The notes: generated by a model from the sequence alone, not told the origin. A stretch of 64,000 nucleotides of DNA from Paeniglutamicibacter antarcticus (GCF_900010755.1 NZ_CZJT01000056.1:62001-126000), one strand, 5' to 3'; numbered from the stretch's first letter, positions 23,855-33,061 are shown. Numbers and translations: made by a program.

Positions 23855-25692
23855 GGCTGCCTGGTGAGGGGCTGGCGCGGTTTGTTGCCGTAGGCGGAAA
23901 ACGCTGTGGAGGCCGGAAGCAGGCACAGGGCCGCGCCCACAACGAGGATGAAGATCTGCAGGCCCGTCAGTGCGGGGCTCCCGCCCTCGGGCATGTAGTC
24001 CGCGTAGGGGACGGCGAAGAACGGGTTGCTGCCGGCCAGGATCCCGGCAATGATCAGCCCGGTGCCGCCGAGCGTGCGGGCCCCTCGATGGGCGATGGTC
24101 ACCCGGATCTGGAAGTCTTCGTAGTCGCTGGCGCCCTCAAGGGCTGGCCGGTTGGCGGCGGCGCGGTACAAGAGGATGGCCAGGATCGCGGTGCCGCCCA
24201 GGATGCCCAGCATCCAGGCAACCACCACAGCCGTCTCCCTCGGTGTGCCGATCGCGAAGGTTGCGATGCTTGCAAGTCCCAGGGCAACGCCGACGCCGAT
24301 AATCACGGTGAACCAATGCGGCAGCAAATCCCGGGCGGGGGCCGCCAATTCGACAGAGTCGCCCAGCCGGCGCTTGATGACGTGGTTGGCAAGCAACTGG
24401 AACAGCAGGTAGGCCCCTGCCACCAGTGCCAGTGGCAGGACCATGCCTGCGAAATCGTCAAGGCGTGTGGGCCCGGAGGAATGTACAAGTTCTTCGACGG
24501 GTTGGCCGTCGACAATTACGGTTTCCCAGGTGGTGGATTCATAAGAGCTGGTGCTTGCCGCGGCGAAGGTTCCTGCGATGGCGAGTGCTATGAACAATGC
24601 CCCCTGCGTCAGGAACAGGAAGTCACGGGCCTTGGAAAAGGCGGGGGAGTTCGGTGAACCGGAGTGCGGGGTGTACGAAAGTTCGCGGGGCAGTCGCGGC
24701 GGGGGCCAGACAGCCATGGCCAGCACAGTGGCCAGCATCAAGATGGTGCTGCAGCCAAGGAACCAATTTGTTGGTAGCTCAAAGCCGAAGAAGCTGTCGG
24801 AACCGCCGTGGTTTATGGATTCGGACCACGTGGCACGGTCGCTTGCCGCTTGGCCCAGGTATTGCAGGGACATGGCGCCGAATCCGGCAGCAATGATGAG
24901 TGCCGTGCGTAGCAGCCTGTTGAGCCAGATCCGCCGCAGGATGTCGTTTTCCTCGGTGTCGAGGGTTTGCAGTGGAGGGCGCTGCACCACCACGGCGCTG
25001 GCGGTGGTGACGCTGAGTAGCACAAGTGCGAGTCCGCCGGCCAGGTACGGGCCGACGTGGTTGCCGGGAAGCACTCCGTCGATGCTTGAAACCCGGGGGT
25101 GGTCCTCGTCAACGATGAGGTTGCCGTCCTGGTCATACAGGGTGAGGTTGACGGGGTTTCCCTGCTCGTCCACCGGGTTGCCGTTCTCGTCGGAGTCGTA
25201 GTCCTGTAGCTGGGCGTTGGTTTGGTCGCTGCCGGCCCGGTGTGGGGCGCCGGGGTCGTTCCAGGCGAAGGCGATGGCAATGGAGCTGAGTAGGGTGACC
25301 AGCATCAGGAGTCCTGCAAGGTATTTGGGGACCAGCTGTTTGACGCTGCGCACCTCAAGGGAGGCGGAGCGGACAGGGGCCAGGTGCCTGGGCCAGGTGA
25401 ATTGCCCGATGATGTAGATGGCGCCGAGCCAGAGACCGGGGGCCGCTGCATCCATGATGCGGTTTTCCCAATTGGCTTCGCCGTAGGTGGTGTAGCCGGG
25501 CTGGGCCCACAGGTTGCTCAGTCCTGTCACGCCGGTGGCGAAGAACGCGATGACGGCCGTCCAGAACGCATGGCTGGAGATGTTCCGCGCCCGGTTTCCC
25601 TGGTTCGAGTTGCTGGAAAAGAAACGCAGCAGCAAGAAAATGAAGCCGGCTGAGAGCGCGACACCCGTCATGGTGGCGGCGAAATAGGTCAC
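23851..25692 (-). CDS. Large polytopic membrane protein, paralogue 1 of the GntR operon
   Basis: A 613-residue protein with about 13 hydrophobic segments, homologous along its length to the protein at 21627. After span four an outward loop has acidic repeats (DENGNPVDEQGNPV, YDQDGNLIVDEDH) that resemble calcium-binding Asp/Asn loops. No enzymatic signature was found. I start it at GTG 25692, because AGGGGGA lies about eight bases upstream; the longer TTG start at 25725 would fall inside the palindrome. It is the first gene of the operon and is coupled to gntR by ATGA. Function unknown. Confidence 0.82.
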   Translation of the reverse strand: MTYFAATMTGVALSAGFIFLLLRFFSSNSNQGNRARNISSHAFWTAVIAFFATGVTGLSNLWAQPGYTTYGEANWENRIMDAAAPGLWLGAIYIIGQFTWPRHLAPVRSASLEVRSVKQLVPKYLAGLLMLVTLLSSIAIAFAWNDPGAPHRAGSDQTNAQLQDYDSDENGNPVDEQGNPVNLTLYDQDGNLIVDEDHPRVSSIDGVLPGNHVGPYLAGGLALVLLSVTTASAVVVQRPPLQTLDTEENDILRRIWLNRLLRTALIIAAGFGAMSLQYLGQAASDRATWSESINHGGSDSFFGFELPTNWFLGCSTILMLATVLAMAVWPPPRLPRELSYTPHSGSPNSPAFSKARDFLFLTQGALFIALAIAGTFAAASTSSYESTTWETVIVDGQPVEELVHSSGPTRLDDFAGMVLPLALVAGAYLLFQLLANHVIKRRLGDSVELAAPARDLLPHWFTVIIGVGVALGLASIATFAIGTPRETAVVVAWMLGILGGTAILAILLYRAAANRPALEGASDYEDFQIRVTIAHRGARTLGGTGLIIAGILAGSNPFFAVPYADYMPEGGSPALTGLQIFILVVGAALCLLPASTAFSAYGNKPRQPLTRQP

Positions 25693-25698
25693 CTGAAA

Positions 25699-25767
25699 AT
25701 CCCCCTGGATTGAACTTTGTATCAATGTATCAACTCATTGAGACAAAGTTCAATGTTTCAGGGGGAC
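25699..25767. promoter_or_regulatory. Large palindrome, probable GntR operator/promoter
   Basis: TTGAACTTTGTATCAATG (25710-25727) and CATTGAGACAAAGTTCAA (25736-25753) are inverted copies with one mismatch around an 8-nt centre. Outside them CCCCCTG and CAGGGGG form a further inverted pair. On the minus strand the centre carries TTGATACA-TTGATACA-like direct repeats, and TTGAAC could be a -35 box. It sits directly before the ribosome site of the first membrane gene, so it fits an autoregulatory operator of the GntR protein. Confidence 0.75.
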
Positions 25768-25796
25768 GTGCCGACATGTTTCACCCGGCGGGGGTT

Positions 25797-26123
25797 TTAG
25801 CCGGCGAGCATGTCGTTGTACTCGGGGTAGCGGCGCAGGTAATCCTGCACATAGGAGCATTCCGGCACGATCTTCACGTCTTGCGTGCGCAAATCCTCGA
25901 GCACCAGGGTGACCAGTGCGCGGGCGTACCCGTGGCGGCCGTATTCCTCGTTGATGATGGTGTGTTGCAGCGTCGCCACGCCGGCTTCCAGATGGTAGCC
26001 AACAAAGCCCACGTAGGTGGCGCCATGCCACAGGCTGTAGCGTCCGCGGTCTGGGTCGTGGTCCAGCCGTAGTCCCTGGTGAACGATCTTTTCCGGAACG
26101 GTGCTGTGAGTCCGATCGGCCAT
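25797..26123 (-). CDS. GNAT family N-acetyltransferase, short COG2388 type
   Basis: A 108-residue minimal GNAT fold. The acetyl-CoA binding segment is EEYGRHGYARALVTLVLEDL, preceded by the beta strand VATLQHTIIN and followed by KIVPECSYVQDYLRRYPEY, the typical ending of this small family. Substrate unknown. AGGAG lies about seven bases before the ATG, and TAGGAG in the same place could also act as a -10. It stands alone between the GntR operon palindrome and the Nudix gene. Confidence 0.85.
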   Translation of the reverse strand: MADRTHSTVPEKIVHQGLRLDHDPDRGRYSLWHGATYVGFVGYHLEAGVATLQHTIINEEYGRHGYARALVTLVLEDLRTQDVKIVPECSYVQDYLRRYPEYNDMLAG

Positions 26124-26211
26124 GGTGCACTCCTAGTTTTCGTCGAAGTCAGGCCTCCCGCACCAACTGCGCGCGGGGAGCATGCCATGAGCCTACAGCG
26201 TGGAGCTTGGG

Positions 26212-27177
26212 CTAGTCTTCGAACGCGTCGTAAATTTCCACCGAAACGAGTTTGCCCTTGCCGGAGACCGGTTGTTGGGCCACCAGCAGGGCCCCGGGAC
26301 GCAAATACGGGTCCGTGGCCGGGAGGAATCCTGCCAAGGGCCCGCTCATGTGCTCGGTGAGTTCCGCGAACACCAGCGGCAGCACCGGACGGTGCGTGCA
26401 TACGGCTTGGGAACGGCGCTTGGCCAGCAACTTGGCGATGGCCTTGCGGGCCTTGCGTGGGTGGCGCGTGGCCTCATGCTCGGTGATCGCGCCGATGAAC
26501 TTGAGCGTGAAGTTCTGCGCCTTCACGTACGGGGTGATCGACTGCACGCAGCGGGTCCACGGGCTCGAAGCGACCCTGGTGGGTCGCCAGGCAGCGAGCA
26601 ACCGGGCCATCGCCAGCGCCTGGCGTTGCCCGGTGGCGGCCAGCGGGCGCCTGCCCTCCTCGCGGGTCCAATTGGAGCGCGGCTTCGCCTTGGCATGACG
26701 GGCCACAATGAACGGGACAGTATCCAGCTTCCCGCTCCGGTGCGCAGTGACCAGTGCCTCCAGCGGGGCCAGGTCCCCGGGGTTGGTCAGCCACTTGGAA
26801 GCCATCCCCGGGGTGCACCAACGCACCGCGTCGGTTTCCTTGCCGTCCGGGACCGCCTTGGTGGTCGGGGCCTTGGCCGCCCAGTAGTAGACGACCTTGG
26901 GCCCGGCGCCCACCATGTAGGTCATCGCCGGAAGCGGGATGCCCAACTCGATGTCAAGACCCACTTCCTCGAAGACCTCGCGGACCGCGCACTCGGGCAT
27001 GGTTTCCCCGGCGTCGATCTTGCCCTTGGGCCAGGACCAGTCGTCGTAACGGTCCCGGTGGATCATCAGGACTTCAAGCTCACCGGCGGTGATCCGCCAA
27101 ATGATGGCACCGGCTGCATTCACGGCAAAGGTGCCCTCGTGGACCTCGATGGGGTCACAGGAGCGAAGCATGTGCAC
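26212..27177 (-). CDS. Nudix hydrolase fused to SixA-type histidine phosphatase (MutT1-like)
   Basis: A 321-residue two-domain protein. Residues ~15-150 are Nudix with a perfect box, GKIDAGETMPECAVREVFEEVG. Residues ~165-321 are a histidine phosphatase with the RHG-type signature VARHAKAK, ending in GKLVSVEIYD. This architecture matches mycobacterial MutT1, which removes 8-oxo-(d)GTP and related dinucleotide polyphosphates. Start is read as GTG 27177; ATG 27171 is possible. It lies five bases after ppk, so the two are probably co-transcribed, linking polyphosphate and nucleotide housekeeping. Confidence 0.92.
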   Translation of the reverse strand: MHMLRSCDPIEVHEGTFAVNAAGAIIWRITAGELEVLMIHRDRYDDWSWPKGKIDAGETMPECAVREVFEEVGLDIELGIPLPAMTYMVGAGPKVVYYWAAKAPTTKAVPDGKETDAVRWCTPGMASKWLTNPGDLAPLEALVTAHRSGKLDTVPFIVARHAKAKPRSNWTREEGRRPLAATGQRQALAMARLLAAWRPTRVASSPWTRCVQSITPYVKAQNFTLKFIGAITEHEATRHPRKARKAIAKLLAKRRSQAVCTHRPVLPLVFAELTEHMSGPLAGFLPATDPYLRPGALLVAQQPVSGKGKLVSVEIYDAFED

Positions 27178-27181
27178 GGTT

Positions 27182-29395
27182 CTAGCGCCTCACTGCCGTC
27201 CGCTGGCGGGCCCTGGAATCCAACAGCCACGACTGGATGTCAAGCAGCGGGGCGCCGTTTTCATCCTTGTGGTGCCGGGTCCAGGAACCCTCCGCATCGA
27301 GGTGCCAGCTGGCGGTTCCCGGGTCCATGTAGCGGTCAAGCAGGGAAACCAGTTCGGTGATGTCTTCGCGGCTGCTCAGCGACACCAGCGCCTCGACCCG
27401 GCGGTCCAGGTTGCGGTGCATCATGTCAGCCGAGCCGATGTAGATCACCGGGGTCCCTGCGTTGGCAAACATGAACACGCGTGAATGCTCAAGGAAGCGG
27501 CCGAGCACCGAACGGACCCTGATGTTGTCGCTCAGCCCCGGGATGCCCGGGCGCAGCGCGCAGATCCCGCGCACGATGACATCCACGCGCACATCCGCCT
27601 GTGAGGCGCGGTAGAGCGCGTCGATGATTGCTTCGTCGACCATCGAGTTGACCTTGATGACCACGCGGGCCGCCAAGCCGGCCTTGCGGTTGGCGATCTC
27701 CGCCTCGATGCGGTCGATCAGCCCGGAGCGCAGTGAGCGCGGGGCCACCAGCAGGCGTTTGAAGGTGGAGCGCGGGGCATATCCCGAAAGCTGGTTGAAC
27801 AGGTGTGAGAGGTCCTCTCCGACCTGCTCATCGCTGGTGAGGAGGCCCAGGTCCTCGTAGTAGCGGGCGGTGCGCGGGTGGTAGTTGCCGGTGCCGATAT
27901 GGCAGTAGCGGCGCAGCTTGTCGCCCTCGCGGCGGATCACCAGGGAAAGCTTTGAGTGCGTTTTCAGGCCCACGATGCCGTAGACCACGTGCACGCCTGC
28001 CTGTTCCAGCTTGCGCGCCCAGGAGATGTTTGCCTGCTCGTCGAATCTGGCCTTGATCTCCACCAGGGCCAGCACCTGCTTGCCGGCCTCCGCGGCATCG
28101 ATCAGCGCATCGACGATCGGCGAATCGCCACTGGTCCGGTACAGCGTCTGCTTGATGGCCATGACCTTGGGGTCGTTCGCCGCCTGTTCCAGGAACGCCT
28201 GGACGGACGTGGAGAACGAATCGTAGGGGTGGTGCAGCAGGATGTCCCGGCGGCGCATCGCGGCAAACACGTTGGCGGCCTTGGAGGTCTCGGACTCGTT
28301 CAGGTGCCGCGAGGTGTGGGCAAGCTGCTTGGGGTAGTGCAGGTCGGTGCGGTCGATGTTGGCGATCACGCCCAGCCCGCGCAGATCCAGCGGGGCCGGC
28401 AGCGCAAAGACCTCGTCCTCCTCGATGCCCAGCTCGCGGACCAGCAGGGCGCGGATGTTCGGGGCGATGTCATCAACCACCTCAAGGCGCACCGGCGGGC
28501 CGAAGCGGCGGCGCAGCAGCTCCTTTTCCAGGGCCTGCAGGAGGTTTTCGGCGTCGTCCTCCTCCACCTCGAGGTCCTCGTTGCGGGTGACGCGGAAGAA
28601 GTGGTGTTCAACGATCTCCATGCCGGAGAACAAGTGCTCCAGGTGCTGGGCTATCACGTTCTCCAGGGAGATGAAGCGTGCCACCCGGCCGGCGGTGTTG
28701 CCCGCGCGCGGGCCGTCCACCGAGATCAGCCGGGGCATGGTGTCCGGCACCTTCAGGCGTGCGAACAGTTCCTTGCCGCTCACCGGGTTGCGGACCACCA
28801 CGGCAAGGTTCAGCGAGAGCCCCGAGATGTAGGGGAACGGGTGGGCGGGGTCAACCGCCAGCGGGGTGAGGACCGGGAAGACCTGGTCGATGAACCAGCG
28901 GTGCAGCTCCGCCTGCGCGCGGGAATCGAGCTGGTCCCAGGTGGTGAGCAGGATCTGCTCGGCTTCCAGGGCGGGGCGGACCTGTTCGGCGAAGACCTTC
29001 GCGTGGCGCAGCTGCAGCGCGTGCGCGTCGGCCAGGATCATTTCCAGCTGGTCGATGGGGCTCATGCCGGCGGCGGAAGGCACCGCCAGTCCGGTGGCGA
29101 TGCGGCGCTTGAGCCCGGCCACGCGCACCATGAAGAACTCGTCGAGGTTGGAGGCGAAGATGGAGAGGAAACCGACCCGCTCCAGCAGGTGCAGCTCCGG
29201 GTCTTCGGCGAGCTCGAGCACGCGGGCGTTGAAGTGCAGCCAGCTGAGCTCGCGGTCCAGGAACCTGTCATCGGCGAAGTCCCCGTCAGGCAGCGCGGAG
29301 GGGGCAAACTCGGGCAGTTCGATCCTGTCCTGGGTGGCCCGGGCCGCCGGCACATCGGTGATGCCCAAGGCGGAAGTGGCTGGGTGCGGATCCAT
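27182..29395 (-). CDS. ppk1: Polyphosphate kinase 1
   Basis: Reversibly transfers the ATP gamma-phosphate onto polyphosphate at the membrane. The 737-residue protein shows the four-domain Ppk1 order: helical N-terminus ([17 protein letters not shown]), head domain, and two PLD-like catalytic domains. Active-site histidines are visible in THSKL (the autophosphorylated one) and EHSRV, with [15 protein letters not shown] and [17 protein letters not shown]. Followed at once by the Nudix/phosphatase gene. mshD lies upstream in the same direction, separated by a 12-bp hairpin. Confidence 0.97.
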   Translation of the reverse strand: MDPHPATSALGITDVPAARATQDRIELPEFAPSALPDGDFADDRFLDRELSWLHFNARVLELAEDPELHLLERVGFLSIFASNLDEFFMVRVAGLKRRIATGLAVPSAAGMSPIDQLEMILADAHALQLRHAKVFAEQVRPALEAEQILLTTWDQLDSRAQAELHRWFIDQVFPVLTPLAVDPAHPFPYISGLSLNLAVVVRNPVSGKELFARLKVPDTMPRLISVDGPRAGNTAGRVARFISLENVIAQHLEHLFSGMEIVEHHFFRVTRNEDLEVEEDDAENLLQALEKELLRRRFGPPVRLEVVDDIAPNIRALLVRELGIEEDEVFALPAPLDLRGLGVIANIDRTDLHYPKQLAHTSRHLNESETSKAANVFAAMRRRDILLHHPYDSFSTSVQAFLEQAANDPKVMAIKQTLYRTSGDSPIVDALIDAAEAGKQVLALVEIKARFDEQANISWARKLEQAGVHVVYGIVGLKTHSKLSLVIRREGDKLRRYCHIGTGNYHPRTARYYEDLGLLTSDEQVGEDLSHLFNQLSGYAPRSTFKRLLVAPRSLRSGLIDRIEAEIANRKAGLAARVVIKVNSMVDEAIIDALYRASQADVRVDVIVRGICALRPGIPGLSDNIRVRSVLGRFLEHSRVFMFANAGTPVIYIGSADMMHRNLDRRVEALVSLSSREDITELVSLLDRYMDPGTASWHLDAEGSWTRHHKDENGAPLLDIQSWLLDSRARQRTAVRR

Positions 29396-29454
29396 GGCGT
29401 GTGCCCCTCATGATTCGGGTGGTGGCGTGCTGTGTTGTTGCGTACGAAAGGTGC

Positions 29455-29490
29455 GCCGCGTGCCCGACGGTCAACCGGCGGGCACGCGGC
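29455..29490 (-). terminator. Hairpin between mshD and ppk1
   Basis: Perfect 12-bp arms, GCCGCGTGCCCG (29455-29466) and CGGGCACGCGGC (29479-29490), with a 12-nt loop, just after the mshD stop on the minus strand. A short TTTC follows, so termination is probably partial. Confidence 0.7.
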
Positions 29491-29505
29491 ATTGCGTCGT
29501 GGTTC

Positions 29506-30495
29506 CTACTCTACAGAATCGCCGGCCACTGCCGGGGCGTACATGGCATCGACGTCCCACTTGGTGAAACCGAGTTTCCTGTACAGTGCCACGGCCGCGG
29601 TGTTATCAGCATCCACGTAGAGCATCAGCGCGTCCAGGCCCTTGGCGTTCAGGTGTTCGATGCCGGCCAGGGTCAGCGCCTTGCCCAACCCGGTGCCCTG
29701 GGCCGCGGGCAGCACGCCGACCACATAGATTTCGCCGATCGCCTGGTGTTCCCCGGTGGTGGGGGAGGACAGCGCCGGGTGCACCTTGGTCCAGTGGAAG
29801 CCCAGGATGTTTTCCTGCGCATCCACCGCCAGCAGGAAGCCGGCTGCCTCAAACCAGTCCTCGTCCATCCGGGCCTGCAGGTCCGCCAGGGTCATGGCGC
29901 CTTGTTCGGGGTGGTGGGCGAAGGCTGCGGCGTTGGCGGCAACCCAGGCGGGACCGTCAGTTGCCGGGTTGAACGCGCGGATGCGCACTCCGTCCGGGAG
30001 CACCGGGGCGGGCGCCGGGGTGCCGTGGACCATGCGCATGCGCCAGAGTTCACGTACCGGGGTGAAGCCGAAGCGTTCGGCTAGCTTGGCGGCGCCCTCG
30101 TGGTTCCCGTGCGCCCAGGCCCGCAGGTTTTCAAGGTCGGTGCGTTCGGCCATGGCGGACAGCATGGATCCGGCGATGCCGTCCTCGCGGAAGGCCGGAT
30201 GCACAGTGAGTTCAAGGGTTCCGGGGGCGCCGGGGGTGCCGAGCACCGCGATGGCGGCACCGACAAGTTCACCCGAATCGTAGCCCTCGGCCTCCACCAG
30301 GTAGGCGTAGGCCCCGATGATGGCGTCGGTATCTTCCTCGGCGCGCAATTGCAAGAGCGTCTGTTCGCTCAGCGGCGGGTTGCCGTCGGCCTCTTGGGCC
30401 GCGGTGACCAGTGTGTGCATCGCCTCGAGCACGTCGGGTTCGGGCGCGCCCTTGATCAGATCGATGGAGACTTGTGGGTTTCTGGCGGCGTTCAT
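29506..30495 (-). CDS. mshD: Mycothiol synthase
   Basis: Acetylates the cysteinyl amine of Cys-GlcN-Ins with acetyl-CoA, the last step of mycothiol synthesis, the major thiol of actinobacteria. The 329-residue protein has two tandem GNAT domains. The first (residues 1-150) is more degenerate; the second has the full acetyl-CoA site GEIYVVGVLPAAQGTGLGKAL and the ending LYVDADNTAAVALYRKLGF. The ATG has AGGGG close before it. It lies 25 bases after glnR on the same strand, the same adjacency as Rv0818-Rv0819 in M. tuberculosis. Confidence 0.95.
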   Translation of the reverse strand: MNAARNPQVSIDLIKGAPEPDVLEAMHTLVTAAQEADGNPPLSEQTLLQLRAEEDTDAIIGAYAYLVEAEGYDSGELVGAAIAVLGTPGAPGTLELTVHPAFREDGIAGSMLSAMAERTDLENLRAWAHGNHEGAAKLAERFGFTPVRELWRMRMVHGTPAPAPVLPDGVRIRAFNPATDGPAWVAANAAAFAHHPEQGAMTLADLQARMDEDWFEAAGFLLAVDAQENILGFHWTKVHPALSSPTTGEHQAIGEIYVVGVLPAAQGTGLGKALTLAGIEHLNAKGLDALMLYVDADNTAAVALYRKLGFTKWDVDAMYAPAVAGDSVE

Positions 30496-30520
30496 ACCCC
30501 TAAAGATAGCGCCGCGGCCG

Positions 30521-31219
30521 CTAAGCGTCGATGACCTCGGTGTTTTCGTGTCGCTGGGGCGTGAAGCGGTAGCCGACGTTACGCACGGTGCCGATCAGCT
30601 GCTCGTGGTCGGTGCCGAGCTTGGCGCGCAGCCGGCGTACGTGCACGTCCACCGTGCGGGTGCCTCCGTAGTAGTCGTATCCCCACACCTCGTGCAGCAG
30701 CTGTTCACGGGAAAAGACGCGCCCCGGGTGCTGGATCAGGTACTTGAGCAGCTCAAATTCCTTGTAGGTGAGGTTCAGCGGGGTGCCGTGCACCTTGGCA
30801 GTGTAACTTGCCTCATCGATCATGACCCCGGCGGCACGGATCGGGGAGGTCTCGGCTTCGCCGGTGGGCAGGGCACGGGCCTGGGCCAGGCGCAGGCGCG
30901 CCTCCACCTCGGCGGGTCCCGCCGAATCCAGCAGCACGTCATCGACCTGCCATGCGGCTGAGACCGCCGCCATGCCGCCCTCGGTGAGCACCAGCAGCAC
31001 CGGGGCGCTGACACCCGTGGTGCGCAAAAGCTGGCAGAGTGTGCGGGAGGCGACCAGGTCCTTGCGCCCGTCGACGAGGATGACTTGCGCACTCTCGGCG
31101 TCAAGCAGCGCGGTGGCCTGGGCCGGCAGGATGCGGACCTGGTGGGAAAGCAGCTCGAGTGCCGGGAGTACATCGGGGGACGGACCTGGCGCGTTGCTGA
31201 GCAATAAAATGCTTGCCAC
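30521..31219 (-). CDS. glnR: Orphan OmpR-family nitrogen regulator GlnR
   Basis: GlnR controls nitrogen assimilation genes (glnA, amt, often nitrate/nitrite reduction) in actinobacteria without a partner kinase. The 232-residue product has the atypical receiver with [10 protein letters not shown], lacking the usual acidic phosphorylation pocket. It also has the highly conserved [20 protein letters not shown] and a winged helix with [20 protein letters not shown] and [18 protein letters not shown]. The match to Streptomyces GlnR is extensive. On the minus strand TATACT at 31287-31292 may be its -10. The narGHJIK cluster in this window is a plausible target, which is inference. Confidence 0.93.
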   Translation of the reverse strand: MASILLLSNAPGPSPDVLPALELLSHQVRILPAQATALLDAESAQVILVDGRKDLVASRTLCQLLRTTGVSAPVLLVLTEGGMAAVSAAWQVDDVLLDSAGPAEVEARLRLAQARALPTGEAETSPIRAAGVMIDEASYTAKVHGTPLNLTYKEFELLKYLIQHPGRVFSREQLLHEVWGYDYYGGTRTVDVHVRRLRAKLGTDHEQLIGTVRNVGYRFTPQRHENTEVIDA

Positions 31220-31457
31220 AGTGTGCCCTCCTGAAGGTTGTGAATATGAAACCGGGCACTACTTTGGGCTCGGGTGCCTACTAAACAGTATAGATTGCCG
31301 TGCCCTGGCTGCCCTTTTTGATGACGTGCCGTGCACGGGGGAAACCCTCAGGCCGCCCGGGACCCGTGCGCGGAACCGGGTGTCGCCGGGCAGCGCGCGG
31401 GGATTGGGCGCGGCGCAAATGGGGGCCGCGGCACCGGGATAAGGCAGGATATAGGTT

Positions 31458-32195
31458 GTGAGACTCAAAGTTTTGGCCACAGGAACCGTCGCCCTTGCGC
31501 TGCTCATTGGCGTCAGCTACCTGCCGACCGCAGCCGGTTGGCCCGTACTGGCGATGGTGTTGTTGCTGCTGGCAGCCTTCGCGGCCGGTTGGCCCCGCCT
31601 ACTCAAAGTCCCCTCGCCGAACCCCGTATCCCTGGTGATATTCCTGGCATCGGCGGCCACCGCGTTGCTTGCCTACGTCGAAGAACCGCTGCCGGGGCTG
31701 CTGTGGTTGGCTCCGGCCGTGGGAATCGGCACGATCGTGATGTTCTTAACCCAGCTCTTTCGCGGGGCCAACGCCACCTCACGCCTTGAATCGGCGGCCT
31801 CCGGCATGGCGGGGCTTGTCATTGCGTGCCTGGGTGCCGGTTGGATCGGGGTCGGCGACGACCCCGCTTGGCGGGACCTGGCCCTGATCGGCGCTTTGAC
31901 GATCCTTGCGGCGGCAATCCCCGGGGTCCTGCGCTGGCCCGACCGCATTGCCTTCCCGCTGGGCTTTGTGCTGGCGGTGTTGGTGGGCGGTGCCGCAAGC
32001 ATCGTGAATTCGGCAGTGAACGTGGTGCCGGGGCTGGTTTTGGGAGCAGCCTGCGGGTTGGTGGTGGTGGGATCCCGCGCCATGCTGGTCAGCGCTGGCG
32101 GCCCGCGCAACTCGGTGCAGATGCTGGCCGCGGCCACGGCACCTGTCCTGGTGTGCGGCTCCGTGGTTTGGTACGCGCAACTGCTGATTGCCTAA
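31458..32195 (+). CDS. Polytopic membrane protein of unknown function
   Basis: A 245-residue protein that is almost entirely hydrophobic, with about eight membrane spans and very short loops (RWPDRIAFPLG, SAGGPRNSVQ). Similar permease-like proteins sit divergent from glnR in related genomes, but I see no transporter signature. The start is GTG; GGATATAGG lies directly before it, with no Shine-Dalgarno. A hairpin follows at 32232. Confidence 0.8.
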   Translation: MRLKVLATGTVALALLIGVSYLPTAAGWPVLAMVLLLLAAFAAGWPRLLKVPSPNPVSLVIFLASAATALLAYVEEPLPGLLWLAPAVGIGTIVMFLTQLFRGANATSRLESAASGMAGLVIACLGAGWIGVGDDPAWRDLALIGALTILAAAIPGVLRWPDRIAFPLGFVLAVLVGGAASIVNSAVNVVPGLVLGAACGLVVVGSRAMLVSAGGPRNSVQMLAAATAPVLVCGSVVWYAQLLIA

Positions 32196-32231
32196 AAGGG
32201 CAGGCGGTTCGGAGCGCCGGCGGGTTGTGCC

Positions 32232-32263
32232 CAACACGCGGCACACGCGCCGCGTGCGTGTTG
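32232..32263 (+). terminator. Hairpin after the membrane protein gene
   Basis: CAACACGC (32232-32239) pairs with GCGTGTTG (32256-32263), with an inner GGC/GCC pair. There is no T-run. Position between two same-strand genes suggests partial termination. Confidence 0.5.
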
Positions 32264-32305
32264 TCACGATGCGAATTGCGCCGCAGAAAACGCTAGGATG
32301 GTGGC

Positions 32306-32425
32306 ATGACTGAAAACTACCTTGGCCTTGAACTGTTCTTCCTTTCCTTGTTGGGCCTTGCCGGCCTGGGCATGGCGGGCTTCGCAGCCCTCGTCGTGAC
32401 CCGCCTTTTCAAGGGTCAGAAGTAA
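32306..32425 (+). CDS. 39-residue single-span membrane protein
   Basis: An ATG frame of 39 codons: MTENYLGLELFFLSLLG continues as a Gly/Ala-rich hydrophobic helix and ends VTRLFKGQK. The pattern is an outside N-terminus, one membrane span and a positively charged cytoplasmic end. TAGGAT at 32294-32299 lies exactly six bases before the ATG, so transcript and translation probably start together. The next gene starts 31 bases after its stop. Too short for most gene finders; function unknown. Composition and promoter fit make it likely real. Confidence 0.7.
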   Translation: MTENYLGLELFFLSLLGLAGLGMAGFAALVVTRLFKGQK

Positions 32426-32456
32426 CACCAGAAACACTGCAGGAAGCGCACGCATC

Positions 32457-33056
32457 ATGCCCATTGAAATCCCCACCGATCTAACCCCCGAACTGGTGCC
32501 GCTGTCGTGGCTGCTGGGAACCTGGGAGGGCTCCGGCCGCCTGGGCGAGGGCGACAGCGACGATGGACACTTTTGGCAAAGTGTGAGCTTCACCCAGAAC
32601 GGCTTGCCGTTCCTGGAGTACCGATCCGAAACCTGGGTCACCGACGAGCAGGGCAACAAGTTGCGCCCGCTGTCGGTTGAATCCGGATTCTGGTCGTTGG
32701 ATCGCCCCATGGTTGATGGCGATGTGGGCCCGGGCATGATCCCGGGGGATGTGGTTCCCACCCTTCGTTCGGCGCAGGACGTTGAAGACCTGCGCATCGA
32801 CGAGGGCGGATTCAAGATCCAGGCCAACATTGCGCACCCCGGGGCGATCTCAGAACTTTATTACGGCGTCATCAAAGGCCCGCAGATCCAGCTCGCCACA
32901 GACCTGGTCATGCGCGGCACCAATGCCAAGGCCTATGCCTCTGCCACCCGTATTTACGGGCTGGTCAACGGGGACTTGTACTGGCGTTGGGACGTCTCAA
33001 CCGGCGGCGACGACTTACAGGCACATGCCTCGGCCGCACTGAAGAAACTGGCATAA
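32457..33056 (+). CDS. Nitrobindin-like / FABP family protein (DUF1794)
   Basis: A 199-residue beta-barrel protein. The family signature PLSWLLGTWEGSGRLG is at residues 15-31, with a barrel of short strands (FLEYRSETWV, LYYGVIKGPQIQL) and a His four to five positions from the C-terminal helix (QAHASAALKKL). Heme-binding nitrobindins in this family isomerise peroxynitrite; they need GxWxGxGxG and a proximal His, which are roughly present here, so heme binding is plausible but not certain. It lies directly before the YgfZ-like gene. Confidence 0.88.
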   Translation: MPIEIPTDLTPELVPLSWLLGTWEGSGRLGEGDSDDGHFWQSVSFTQNGLPFLEYRSETWVTDEQGNKLRPLSVESGFWSLDRPMVDGDVGPGMIPGDVVPTLRSAQDVEDLRIDEGGFKIQANIAHPGAISELYYGVIKGPQIQLATDLVMRGTNAKAYASATRIYGLVNGDLYWRWDVSTGGDDLQAHASAALKKLA

Positions 33057-33061
33057 CCTCC

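Noticed and set aside
25710..26072. 120-codon plus-strand frame starting in the GntR operon palindrome
   Set aside because: The palindrome creates a mirror ribosome site, but the frame is antisense to the GNAT gene and its product has no recognisable features.
27956..29413. 485-codon plus-strand frame over ppk1
   Set aside because: Antisense shadow; ppk1 has all active-site motifs and the product of this frame has none.
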